Of a stretch of 64,000 bases of DNA, positions 1 through 10,984 are shown in pieces. The stretch spans positions 15,809,302 to 15,873,301 of the forward strand of contig OU452223.1 in assembly GCA_911728455.2 (NCBI GenBank), written 5' to 3'. This DNA is from Marthasterias glacialis. Lineage: Eukaryota; Echinodermata; Asteroidea; Forcipulatida; Asteriidae. The notes beneath the pieces are model-generated. The model was not told the DNA's origin. It saw only the letters and a program-made list of their open reading frames with translations, and made no database searches. Both the position numbers and the translations under genes were made by a program. How positions within the stretch are numbered: the stretch's first letter is position 1; every line of letters starts with the position of its first letter.

Positions 1-89
1 GTTGTGCTCGCCGTCAACACCAGTCCATCCACCCGCTTTAAAATGACCAGCAGCACTACCCAAATAACGCTTGAAACAATGGTCTCCAT
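1..89 (-). CDS. 5' end of a secreted or membrane protein gene (partial, runs off the left edge)
   Basis: On the minus strand an ATG at 89-87 opens a frame that stays open to the window edge (29 codons plus two bases). It begins METIVSSV and has a hydrophobic core VIWVVLLVIL at residues 8-17, then KRVDG. This is the layout of a signal peptide, with possible cleavage near residue 22. The start context is strong (AAG before ATG, G at +4), and an in-frame TAA lies upstream at 117-119, so the start is well supported. The gene family cannot be told from 29 residues, and the reading could be a chance open frame. If real, this is the first coding exon of a gene transcribed leftward out of the window. 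Confidence 0.5.
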   Translation of the reverse strand, partial: METIVSSVIWVVLLVILKRVDGLVLTAST

Positions 90-2086
90 CTTATTCTGCC
101 TAATGTCTGCTTTACTTTAATTACGTTGTTTCACTTGCGGTTGTTTCCTTGACACTAAAAGATTTTTGAAATTGTCCTTCTTACAAGATTGTACCCGATC
201 AGAATGTCAACAGTAAAACAGGATGACGTAAGAAAGAGGCCTCTCTCTCTCAAGGTTCAGTTGTATCCTTCGTTGCTTTTGGTAACAACAGGCCAAATAT
301 AGATCCCGAAGATTGCCTTTCGTTACCCGATCATGGAGAAGACAAAGCTTCACTGTTCAATTTGAGGTCTTGTGTTTTGAGGTCACCGACCAATGGTGTT
401 CGAAGACAAAGCAAATCCCTTCAGGTAAGTCAGGTATGGGATAGTGACGTCCTCAAGAGAATGATTGTTCATTAACTGACGTTGAGTCTTCAGAGACAGC
501 CCACAGCGGGTCAGATACAGGTCACCAATGTTGTCTTGAAGACATCTGCTCTCAAAGACATCGGGTCCTCACTGAAATGACACTTTGGGTTGTTGTCCGG
601 CATACTCGTTTGGACGAGTGACAGGGCTCACGATTCAGTTCTCGTTAAGTTGGAAGGTTTCGCTTCTTAAACACCCTGTAAAGAAAGAAGTGAACAAAAT
701 CCTTTAATAAAACTGTTTTATTTATGTAAGTGATAAATCATTCTATTCTTGTGTATGATGTACTTGATGAAAACAGGATTTCATTAGGAAAGTGTAAAAG
801 TATCATATTCATTTCACATTAAATTACGTCACCTAATTTAAGAAAAACATCCCCTATAACTTTTGTAGTTGACTAATAAAGTTCCAGTTGGTAAACGTTC
901 GTTTACCGTATGAACGTTCGTTTACAGTATGGCACCCGACAATATTATTGTCTTGACTCACACATTTTGTTGTTTACGAAGGCGGGATTCTGAGACATGA
1001 CCTGAAAATGTTAGCCCTTGTGAATGCACAACACACACCGACAGTGCTTGGGCAGCAGTGCTGCACACGTACGATGCACTAAATCGATTTAAACTGTAAA
1101 GCAAACTCGAATATTGTCTGCAGCTTGATCAGTCAGAACGAAGTCATAGAATTGAAAAGACACGAGCAAGTATATTCAGTAGATAGTAGTGACAGCGTAT
1201 GGGCGTGGCTACCCTGATTGGAGCTTACCTATAATAAAAGGATTTTGCTAACGGTATACCTAGAATAAACGCCCAAAACAGCGCATCCTGAACCATCTGA
1301 AATAAAGTGTACTTTTTTTCAGGCAATCGTCATCTCCAATTTTTACTAGACCATTATAAGATCACAGAATATTAATAACCGATAAAGAGTTAGTGGCATA
1401 AATTTCTAAAAAAAAAAAAAAATCGTAGGCAACCATTATTTGAACGTCTAATTTTTCACTTATCCTCTCTCACAAAATCTACAAAGTTTCGACAAATTCT
1501 ATCTTTTTTTTAGTGTTAGTTCGAGACTCAAACTATGATGATGCCAGAGCCCTTCAAAGTTAAACTTAAACCCATGAATAACAGCTTTCATTAATACAGA
1601 CATATTTTATGACCCAAAAATGTGAATTCAACTGAACTGTTGTTTTTATATCGTTGTGCTGATGTTCAATATTTTTCTGGCCATCAAGCGATTGTTTTTT
1701 TTAAACCCACACTATAGATTGGACTTTCGCCGGTTCAATGAATGAGGCAAAACAAATTGTATATACTTGCGAACTGACTTTTCATGATGTTTCTGTGTTT
1801 GTTTGTTTTGCAAATGTCTTTGAATTAATCAAGTGACCACTTGTAGTGACGGTTTTGTCTGGTTGATTAAAACAGCATTTGAACTTTAGTATAGGCCTAT
1901 CCTAAGCTTGGTCCTAAACGAATTCCATTTAGGCCAAACCCCATATACCCATATCCGCTCCCTTTGCAGCAATCCTTTTTTTTCACGGTGGTCGATGATC
2001 TCATTTTCAACACATTATAATAAAGCCCTGAATGTGTTTAAAATCTACGTAATCCTTGCTTGTTCTGGCTACCTTTTGCTTTACAA
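90..2086. other. Gene-free stretch upstream of the edge exon
   Basis: I see no convincing coding sequence. This would be the upstream/promoter side of the minus-strand edge exon. It contains a roughly 20-bp direct repeat around 891-931 built on CGTTCGTTTAC and AT-rich sequence with short A and T runs. A donor-like GTAAGT at about 424 on the plus strand has no recognisable exon attached. Confidence 0.5.
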
Positions 2087-3526
2087 CACTCTAAAAAATA
2101 ATTGCTCAACATTGGGTAAGATCTTTACCCTTTCGGTATTAAAAAGGGAACATGATCGTCAACATGAGTAAAAATATTGCACAACATTCAAAGTGTAAAA
2201 AAGTACCCAATATTGGGTAATTTTTAATACAAACATGTGCATGATTTTTAGCACAGCACAGTTGGGTAAGAAGTTACCCATGTGCCGACCATGTTCCCTT
2301 TTTACTCCAAAATTGGGTAAACCTTACCCAACCTTCATTTTACCCAGGTGTTGTGTTATATTCTTACCCAATGATTGGGTTATATTATTTTACCCAGCAC
2401 TGTTGTGTAGTTAAATTACCCCCCACTTGTGTTGCTTTTAAACCAGTTTTGTGCACAAATTAATTTGCAGTTTTATGCCTGAATTGTCATTTTGTGAGAA
2501 ATGAGTAAAGACGAAAACTAACAATTAAGTGAAAATACTTTTATTCAACTATAACATGAAACGTGATAAGTAGAAAAGTATAGTATATAAAACTCTTGTT
2601 TAACAGTAACAACATGAAAAGTGTATAATTGTACAACTTTTATTCTACAAAACTGTGGATTTATCTTTGTTTTTTCATTATTAATAACAAATAATCTGGC
2701 AAGTATAAAGTGACCTTAAATACAATAGGAGGCTTTTGAGTGGTTGTCCAATCCGCACGCAATGCTGCATGCTTGTACATGTACATGCATGCTCATAACC
2801 ATCGAACAGGGCCATTACTGATACCTTGATCCTAAGATGAACGAATATGGTGTCGAATTGAACAAAATGACTAATAACAAAACTCTTGCGAACAGACAAT
2901 GTAAGAATCTCTTCTTGTGAGAAGTGCTGGCTCTGAAAAGAGCCGGTTGGTTTTGCCAGACCTTTCAGTGACGAAACCTTCATGTTGAAAAGTCAATGCA
3001 GCTTTCCTTGATGAGATATTTCCCTCTTCACCAGACAGTTGTTCCTCAAGCAGAATGCTAACATGAAGCCAAATTCTCTTGCAACTATGTTCATACGAAC
3101 ACACAGCATCAGACTTACGTCCAGCCCCGTCCATATTGTACTATGATTTGCCTGCGAATTGCTAATAAATGTACGAGTGTTTGCCACACATTGCATTATG
3201 GGAAAAATGTTTCCACGTGGGCCAATTTACCTCATCGTTTGTTACTTCTTACCACTTGTTGTGCAAATGTTACACCGCTTCATGGTAAAACAACTGTTGT
3301 TTTACCCATTTCTTGGGTAAACAGTCTTGATTCGAACCTCTTTGTTGTGCTAACTGATTTCTTACCCACTTTTGAGTACCGTATGACCTTTTTCATTGTG
3401 TAATAGTTTTACACAAGTGAGGGGTAATACAAAAATTATGGTTTTGCCCAATATTGAGCAAATGTTACACAATATTTTTACCCAGCTGTTTTACACAGCA
3501 AATATTTACACTTCTTTTTTAGAGTG
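2087..3526. mobile_element. 1.44-kb inverted-repeat DNA element rich in TGGGTAA/TTACCCA words
   Basis: The two ends are inverted copies of CACTCTAAAAAA (2087-2098 and 3515-3526 in reverse complement). Inside both ends, over about 300 bp, the word TGGGTAA and its complement TTACCCA recur many times, often as facing pairs (2115-2400 and 3290-3485). This subterminal arrangement is typical of non-autonomous cut-and-paste transposons whose transposase binds repeated short sites. No transposase is readable in the middle, and the small open frames there look random. No target-site duplication is obvious, so the exact ends are slightly uncertain. Confidence 0.65.
2905..2944 (-). promoter_or_regulatory. 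Histone-type 3' stem-loop plus U7-like purine element, inside a mobile element
   Basis: Read on the minus strand, 2944-2929 is GGCTCTTTTCAGAGCC, a perfect match to the 3' stem-loop of replication-dependent histone mRNAs (6-bp stem, TTTC loop). It is followed after 11 bases by CAAGAAGAGATTC (2917-2905), which resembles the sea-urchin histone downstream element bound by U7 snRNA. No intact histone coding sequence is readable upstream; 2950-3135 on this strand is degenerate. It may be a relic of a histone gene tail or part of a repeat family. Confidence 0.5.
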
Positions 3527-4241
3527 AAGGTCTAATATGTAGGCCTGTTATATAAAAAAACCCACAAATGGCCGCGCCATAACAAAGGCGTGTTGCAGCA
3601 GAGAGCAGACGAACGTGTCTGTCTGAACGTGCCACGACACGTGCTTTTTCAAAATGGTTTTCCCCGTTTTTCTTCCCTTCTTAAGATATTTGAAGTAGTT
3701 TACGAAAGTGAAACGACGTGTACATAAATTACACGTCACAATTTAAACTTTAGCGAACTGATCCTGCGAAGGAACCGGGTGTCCCTAAAGTTCTCACAAA
3801 AAGACCTTAAATCGCCTTGCCGACACAGTGACATTTGTAAAGTATAAGTGGAATATAAAAAAAAGTCTGAATGATCTGACCTTCGAGCCTCGTTATGATT
3901 GCACTGATTTTATTGGAAGAAAAAACAAGATTGCTGCACCAAGGTGTAGAACATTAAGACAGCCTTAGATTTTTTTAATGCAACATTCAACATCACTGAC
4001 ACCTTTAACGGAGAATATAGTATATTTTTAAAAATAATTTTATCATTTGTTAGTAGTTTCAGTGAGAAGGGCTGGCCTCGCGAATTTTGAAAAAAAATTA
4101 ACAAAACAAAATTGTGAAGACCCCAAATTATAGTCCCAGTGAACAAGTAACACGTTGTTTAAGGTGATTGAACCATAGGTTTTTTTGGTTTTAAAATGCT
4201 TTAAAATTACAAAATTGTAGTCGATGTTAATAGTGTGCTGT
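3527..4241. other. Gene-free stretch
   Basis: AT-rich sequence between two repeat elements. I see no supported gene or named repeat. Confidence 0.5.
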
Positions 4242-5682
4242 CATCTCGACTCAAAACCGACTCGACTCAAGTCAGGTCGACTCAAATCCATCTCGACTCA
4301 AAACCGACTCGACTCATCACCAATACCAACACACTTTATGATGATTAATATAATGATGGCGCTGTCCAATTCAGTTGACTTGAAAATCATTTAACTGTAA
4401 AATGTTTTGTGGTATTAAAATATTTAAAAAAAATTTAACATTGGTAATCATTATTAACATCTCCTGGTCTTGGCAGGCGTGTGTGTATTGGGCCTAACCA
4501 CGCAAGATAAAATACCTCTAAATGATAAGTGCAATACTCATGGGCGTAGTTAACCAGGGGGTGTGGGATATATCCCCCATTTTTTGTCCAAAGGGGGATG
4601 GTCCACAGAATCACCCCCCCCCCTTTTTTGGCCCTTAAAAGAAAAAAGATATGGTTTTCACTGAAAAAGCACCCGATGAATGATGAATAAAACATGTCTA
4701 AAAATCCCTATCTGTAATTATTTGAGCTAACTCCATAGAACATTAACAACACAGAGGGCATCCATAATGCAATTGAACCAATATTTTTTTACAAAGTTGG
4801 CATTTAGAGCCACAGTCGGCAAATTGAGCACCATTTTTACCCGAGTAAGGGCTCGGGCTGAACACTGCTCGGCAGGCCTAGAGATTTGGCGACTGAAAAT
4901 TTCAGGATCCTTGTATAAGCCAAACTTTGAATTATTAAATTTAATAATCTCTGAAAACACAAAACGCCGTAGAGCGTCCAGGGGCTTGGCCCCAGGACCG
5001 CCCTTGTAGAATTTCCACCCCTTATACTTAATTAGGGCCATTAGCATACATGTCCAAAATAAAAACAAAATTTGTTTTCGGCAACTTGACGGTCTTTTTT
5101 TTTTTAAAGTTCTGAAACCTATACTGAAATGAGGCTTATAATTTCAAGTAGGCATAGGCATATAATGATAACAAGAATTTTTTTAAACGAACTATTGAGC
5201 AATTTAATTTGAACGTTACATTTAACTTTATTTATTATGCTGCATATTTTCTCTTCAAATTTGAACTATTTATCACCCTCAAATCCACAAATCTGCGTTA
5301 GAGTATACAGTTATTCGTTATTTTAATTTGCATTTGCAAATATGCGTGGGCAGTTTCTTTTTCGGGTCCTGTTTTCCTTAAATGTATCCCAAGCCAACAC
5401 ATCGTCCTAAAACAACAACAACAACAAACAAACAAACAAACAAACAAACAAACAAACAAAAAGTACCGAGCTGAAAATGACCGGTTGTTGTTTTCTTTTC
5501 GGACTTGTCTTGTCTTTAATTCTCAGGTCAAATTTATCTTCTTCTTTTTTAAAGAATGCATGCAGATTTGAGTCAAGATGGTTTTTGCGTGGAGATGGTT
5601 TTGAGTCGAGTTGGCGACGGTTTTGAGTCGAAATGGTTTTGAGTTGAGATGGCGCGCGTCGAGTCGGTTTTGAGTCGAGATG
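4242..5682. mobile_element. Composite element bounded by inverted arrays of a GACTCGA-type word
   Basis: At 4242-4315 the words ATCTCGACTCAAAACC and CGACTCGACTCAA repeat several times. At 5564-5682 the reverse-complement array occurs (GGTTTTGAGTCGAGATGG and variants, five or more copies). The outermost units of the two arrays are inverted to each other, so the 1.44-kb segment looks like a foldback-style transposon with iterated ends. The interior holds no readable transposase. Alternatively these are two separate minisatellites in opposite orientation. Confidence 0.5.
5410..5460. repeat. (AAC)n/(AAAC)n microsatellite
   Basis: About 16 bases of AAC units pass into about eight AAAC units. It lies inside the composite element. 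A shorter AAAC run occurs at 6222-6240. Confidence 0.9.
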
Positions 5683-7262
5683 GCCCTACACCGATGAAAT
5701 TTGAATACAGATAAAACCACACAGTTTAAGTCCGGTAGTACGAATTGTTTAATTTTAGAAACACTTATCTGAGAAAAAAATCCCCACCCGACCACCAATG
5801 TTTATTGTCCTTTTATGACTAGTACGCTATTTATACCCAGATATGATTTTTGGTCATGATGATTGTATGCATGGCGGTCAGGTTCCGCGTCTTCCCTAAT
5901 CATTGAAAATACTAGACCCATGAAATTGTAAGTTAAGTTAGTTTACTGTCGATTGATCCAACCCTTTGCACCCAAAAGTCTAAAAGCAGTCTAAACTGCT
6001 TCCGATACCGCCTTCTACGGCTCTTTTCAGAGCTGCCTTGTCCAAAATGGTGTCCCCGTACCATATTAGCAATACATTGCACATTGTAAATATGTATCTC
6101 AAACATGCAAAGCTTGAAATCGTGTATAACTTTAGATAATTTTATTGCTCTGTATTTTTTCCACTTGTATTATTTTGTCGTTGTTCTTTGTAAGATATCC
6201 TTGGTGATTGTCTAATAAACACAAACAAACAAACAAACAATCATGGAGTTCAAAACCCTTGTCATTATGTAACACTCCAACGTCACAACTTCAAAAACTT
6301 TAAAAAAGTTATACTTCTACCTCTACTGAGTGATATACTCGTGAAGTTGTACTTACTTTTCCAAGTGCTCTAGACAAACACTTTCCTTCACAACCGTTGA
6401 GTTATCAATCTTCATGTTTTAGACACCAACACGTCGTCAAAATTGAGATATCAACATGTCGCCAAATTTGTTTTTCCACTCCGATCCTCAGTGCAATTAT
6501 ATGGCTGCCCACGACAAACGGTCGTTTTGAATCATCGGAGCAGAGTTTGAACTAACGGATTCGTGGGCCAGAACTCCTGGGAATATACAGATGACTTCTT
6601 CATCTATCTAACCACAGAGCATGATTTAACCGTGTAATTAAGACTTAACTTGACTTTCACTAAATGTTCTTAAAAACTTTCAATCACACTTGCAAGTGAT
6701 GGGTGCAGCTGACGAATTGCCAGCTGACACATCTACACTACTGGTTAATGAGACATGGGGCTATAGGTTTCTCTACTTTTTTGTGCGGTCACTGAATGAC
6801 AAAGACAACCCCAATATGTACAATAGAGCCCAGACGTGGTGGGGTGCATGACAAAGGGGAACCTGAATTCTTTAGCTTTTGTCATCCCAATAAAGAAAAG
6901 GGATAAGTGCACTGAGTCGTGACCAGGTGGATTGGAGTTGGGGCCTGCCTGTGACCCTGAAACGGTTAAAAAATTTAGACTTGCTCAAGGTATGTTTAGA
7001 GAGTGACTGCTGCAAAAGCTTTATGCTGAAAGGGAGAGGGGAGGCTTTGGGTGGAATTGGGGTAAAGATGTTAAACGAGGTAGCCCCAAGATCACTATCC
7101 CAATTTTATAAAGCTGTCAAACAGAAATGGAGCTATAACGCAAAATATGGTAAATACGTGGATTTCTAATTGGCAGTCTGTTTCTATTCTGTTAAGTAAC
7201 ATTATTTACAAAATAAATGTTTTCATCGTGCTCACCAGCTTTGCTAAATTATACAGGAATGA

Positions 7263-7298
<36 letters not shown>

Positions 7299-9262
7299 TG
7301 TGGAAACATAATCAGGGAAACAAACAAATATTATACTTTAAGTAAGCACTGATGAGTCAATGGTAAACAAATTATTTTTGTATAACCAAACACCATTGAA
7401 GCATAAAAGCACCAGACTGACTGTTGTTTGTTCGTTTCTTTTTTCCCTCTTCAATACCTGTAAATTCATAATCGTGTACTTTTCATATTCGGTCATGCCA
7501 AACCTATAATTATTGACTAAAGGGCATAATGCACTTCCACTACTTTCACAATGGAAGCAGTGTGGGCAGGCCAGAAACCCCTGTCATATAGTCATTGGTG
7601 AATAAATCTCATAAAAAACTTGCATTTGTTCAAGGACACTCTTTGATTTGTTGATTCATGCAATACATAATTATTATGCCTAATAGAGAGGTTGCGTGAC
7701 CTCGGGCAAAGTTCATTTCGCAGCCATGTTGGGTCCAGCCATACAAACTCAATGGCTGCCGCGTCGTCTGCTGAATGATTTCCAGCGTCTGTCTGTGCAC
7801 GCAGCGTCAGAAAAAGGGTCTCGTGTGACGTCACGTGAAACCTCTCTTTACAGATTTCAATAACGGCTCTTTAGAGCAAAAGTTTTTTCTCGATCGACGA
7901 AATTCACCATCCTACAATTTCGACATGCCAATTTACTGGAAGAAATTAGTACGTGTACACTGTAAAGAAGTGTTCCGCATCGTGCAGATCACCCGCAAAC
8001 CCTGTCAATATAATTGTGTGCAGACTCGTGTCGTTCTAGAGAGAAAAAAGTTGAATTACCTATTACATCCCGATAATATTATTCTGGTCAGTGAGCTAAT
8101 CTCCGACACAAATCTATATCGCAGCTTTCAGGTCAATAGACTCTTACAACAAGATCAACAAAAATAACTTGAGTCATCCATAGAGACTTTACACGATCCT
8201 GTCAGCTGTGGATAATCTCAAGAGAAAGGGAACCCGAAATTGGAAAACACTTTATAGACGTTCCTTTTTGACAGATCCTATGATGGGACAAAGAGGGAGG
8301 ATTTGGTAGCTGTTCCTATGACCCTGTGCGCCTCGAAACCTGCCTGTAACTTCTTGGTATATGAGCAAATCCGATTAAATAGACGGGATATTGAAACTCA
8401 GGTATTTGGGGCACGGGAGGAATGAAAAATCAGATAAAGAAAACTGTACATTTATTTATTTTTATATCTTCACCGGAGAAGTGGAGCTGTTTTTTTATAT
8501 TCATGGATGACAAGGTCAAGGTAATAAAAGTACATGAGTATGGCTTCCTTTCTTCGTCTTGAACAAAGAATCGGAACTGTATTACAGCTAAAACAAAATA
8601 AAGTCTAGTAACTCTTTTCTAGACGTGTCATTCGCACGGGAAACATAATATCTATTACCTCTGACCAATTTCTTTTTTTTTTTATAAATGTCCAAACACA
8701 AACCTGTTTACATTGGGGTTCAGAAACTTTGAGATTTAATACGGTACTATAATGTCAGTAATGATCACGCGAGCAAACCAGGTAGGTCGTGGTATGACAT
8801 GCTATAATTGAGCTTGAGAAGCTCGGATGAATAAGCATTTTGTGTCTCATGTGAAAAATAGAGAAATGTGGGGGAAAACTACAGAATACTTGACAAGTGA
8901 CGACTGGCGACAATAGAATGAAAACAGCAACACATTTGATACATTGATAAAAAAATATTCAGTTACTATATGAGTTCCAAGGTATGAACGTATTAATGAA
9001 AATGTGTATAATTTATCACAAAATATCCCCTATTTTATGCATGGTTGGTATTTCCTTTCTCTATGGTATTTCAGAGTCAACCTGAAAAGAGTTACCTTGA
9101 CTTGTCAAAAGAGGGAGCACTTCACTTTGTACAAGTACATCGCCAGCAGAGGGCGCATGATACCGATTGGTAAATGTAACAACTTTTCTGTCATTAGTTT
9201 ATAACTTATGAAATTTAACTTGTAAAATTCAAAATAATAATAAAATAATAAAATAAATTATA
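5683..9262. other. Gene-free stretch, downstream side of FJX1
   Basis: No supported gene. Contents: a histone-like stem-loop word GGCTCTTTTCAGAGCT at 6019-6034 (plus strand, last pair G-T) in AT-rich sequence that ends in an AAAC tail at about 6240, possibly the 3' end of an old retroelement; a poly-T run at 7265-7293; and scattered short open frames, none with family resemblance. Confidence 0.45.
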
Positions 9263-9268
9263 TTTATT
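9263..9268 (-). terminator. Candidate poly(A) signal of FJX1
   Basis: AATAAA on the minus strand, about 410 nt past the FJX1 stop codon, in an AT-rich stretch. It is the first canonical hexamer I find downstream. Using it would place two MITEs in the 3' UTR. Confidence 0.4.
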
Positions 9269-9314
9269 TTTTAATGTCTATGTAATGTTCTTATTCTCTA
9301 AAATTCACAAAGTT

Positions 9315-9443
9315 AGGCCGTGTCCGAATGAATGGCTTCGGCAGTGGCTACGGCCGGAACGCTGAGGATTCCTATTCTTCAACGCTGGCGTTGCAGCCAA
9401 CGGCCATAGCCGTAGCCGAAGTCGCTTGATTCGGACACGGCCT
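9315..9443. mobile_element. Palindromic MITE in the FJX1 3' flank
   Basis: Terminal inverted repeats begin AGGCCGTGTCCGAAT and end in its complement. Inner arms share a GTAGCC/GGCTAC palindrome, so about 130 bp can fold on itself. A diverged relative is at 59620-59712. Confidence 0.75.
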
Positions 9444-9444
9444 T

Positions 9445-9573
9445 GGCCAAGTTCGCACAAGGACCATTTGTCGACTACGGTCGATATTGCCTGGTACCCA
9501 ACACATTATTTCGAGGATGAGTACCTGTTAATATCGGCGCTAGTCGACAAATTGTCCTGGTGCGAACTTGGCC
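9445..9573. mobile_element. Second palindromic MITE, abutting the first
   Basis: The inverted termini start GGCCAAGTTCGCAC. Arms continue through GGACCA and TGTCGACTA with few mismatches. It is a different family from the neighbour at 9315-9443, yet lies one base away. Confidence 0.75.
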
Positions 9574-9676
9574 CTTAGTTGCGGTGGTGGCGACTGGTTT
9601 CATAGGTGAAGAGCGCCATTCAGAGTTTTTATCGAGACATGGTGGTCATTCTAATTGTTAACACATGCGGTTTTTT

Positions 9677-10984
9677 TTAATACAACTTCTTACAATTTTC
9701 CACGTGGTTGAGAACATCGGCGACTCGCTTTTTCAAAATGTCTACATTCTTTCTGGATAGTTTTGGTAGTTTTTTATTTTCTCTCTGTGAGTGATTAGCA
9801 AAAGTCATCATACTGTCCCAAATATTACCGTCTCTGTGTAGTCTTTGCAGCAGTTCTATTGTCTGCGATCGGAATATGCATAGAGACGCCAACACGGCCG
9901 CGTGGTAATGTCCATATCTATCAAGCAGACGATAACTGTGAATGAAACTTAACTCGTTGTCAATAAAAAGGAGTTGGCCCGTCAACGTGGATTTCTCAAG
10001 ATTATGCACCGGGGACTCCATAATCTGACTATTCCACTGCTGGTTCACTAGCATGCTCACCATTCTGTCCATGTTGCCTGTGAGGTAATCAAAAACGATC
10101 AAATCTGACCATTGGACGAGCTCTGCCACATCCGTAGCGTCTTTACCAAGGACCCTTCGGGGGTGGAGGTGTTTTGAGTTTTTCAGAAACACTTGCGGCA
10201 AGAGAGCTGGTGTTAATTCAGAAATCCATTGGCTAAAAACAACATGATGATGTCTATCAGCTGACCAATCAGCGATAGTCATATTAGTCCTTACGGCATC
10301 CCATTTGCTGTCCGTGGCGTTTACTACGCCGAGTGTTGTTGGGGGAAGGTTGTGAATGTGCAGAACCTTAGATAGGTAGTAGGCATACATCTCACCAAGT
10401 ATGAGATCGAGGCTGTTGCGGTAGCGGCAGCATACGCGGCAGCCATTTTGTAAGGTCAAGAGTCGGTTCTGTGAGTGACCGCAGCCTGGTACCATGCTAA
10501 CTATAGAGTTGTCTCTGACCATCTCAGCCAAATCTATACTGTTTTTTCCCTCGATTATGTTTGACACTGACGCCTCAGCTTTTTCACTCCAGAAAATCCC
10601 TCTTGTCCAAAAAGCGCCCTCTGTTGGTTTATCAATGTCCTCGCGCATGTTCTTGTTGGGTAATTTATCCTTCACAAATGCTCCCGATGACTGATTTATC
10701 TCCAGTTGATTTTGGTTCAATGGATTTGATCCTCGCAACCTCTTCCTTTGGTTATCCAAATTGGCGTCTTCGTTGGGAATTTGCTGACTATGCTCAGGTG
10801 AGTTCCGACTCGAATGATTTGCCCGATATGTCGTCAAATAACCAGAAGATGTTTGAGAGAAGTTTGTCGCCAAAAAGTGCATAACCAGCAGCCCAAAGAA
10901 AATTGTCACACAGCGTGTGGAGTACGACGCCATCACCGTACGTATGATGCGTCGTCGCAGGAGTAAATGAAGCTTAATATTCAT
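9677..10984 (-). CDS. FJX1: Four-jointed box kinase homologue (Golgi kinase of Fat/Dachsous signalling)
   Basis: Single-exon gene of 435 residues, as in vertebrate FJX1. The protein is a type II membrane protein: a short basic tail, then a membrane anchor at about residues 25-42 (CVTIFFGLLVMHFLATNF), a variable stem, and a luminal kinase domain from about residue 122 (GAFWTRGIFWSE). Recognisable family blocks are GCGHSQNRLL (167-176), a cysteine pair CRVCCRYR (182-189), GEMYAYYLSKVL (197-208), the catalytic-loop-like FDYLTGNMDR (298-307), the metal-binding DNE (342-344), whose mutation inactivates fly Four-jointed, and a C-terminal HVENCKKLY. Five N-glycosylation sequons are visible (N56, N97, N222, N234, N397). 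Family knowledge: the enzyme phosphorylates Ser/Thr in cadherin repeats of Fat and Dachsous and tunes planar polarity and growth. The frame stays open upstream to 11071, but 10984 is the first in-frame ATG; the next ATG at 10933 has a better Kozak context and would give 418 residues with a shorter tail, closer to vertebrate proteins. No frameshift or missing key residue is seen. Confidence 0.93.
   Translation of the reverse strand: MNIKLHLLLRRRIIRTVMASYSTRCVTIFFGLLVMHFLATNFSQTSSGYLTTYRANHSSRNSPEHSQQIPNEDANLDNQRKRLRGSNPLNQNQLEINQSSGAFVKDKLPNKNMREDIDKPTEGAFWTRGIFWSEKAEASVSNIIEGKNSIDLAEMVRDNSIVSMVPGCGHSQNRLLTLQNGCRVCCRYRNSLDLILGEMYAYYLSKVLHIHNLPPTTLGVVNATDSKWDAVRTNMTIADWSADRHHHVVFSQWISELTPALLPQVFLKNSKHLHPRRVLGKDATDVAELVQWSDLIVFDYLTGNMDRMVSMLVNQQWNSQIMESPVHNLEKSTLTGQLLFIDNELSFIHSYRLLDRYGHYHAAVLASLCIFRSQTIELLQRLHRDGNIWDSMMTFANHSQRENKKLPKLSRKNVDILKKRVADVLNHVENCKKLY

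Noticed and set aside
2871-3134. Minus-strand open frames upstream of the histone-type stem-loop as a histone gene
   Set aside because: The translated frames do not carry the conserved core of H2A, H2B, H3 or H4. Weak local resemblances did not extend, so no histone gene is called.
5410-5460. CRISPR-like regular repeats
   Set aside because: It is a simple AAC/AAAC microsatellite with no spacers; the genome is eukaryotic.
7350-7380. Hammerhead ribozyme core (CTGATGAG word)
   Set aside because: The matching GAAA strand and stem II are not present at workable distance.
10494-10884. Plus-strand open frames within FJX1
   Set aside because: Shadows of the minus-strand FJX1 coding sequence.
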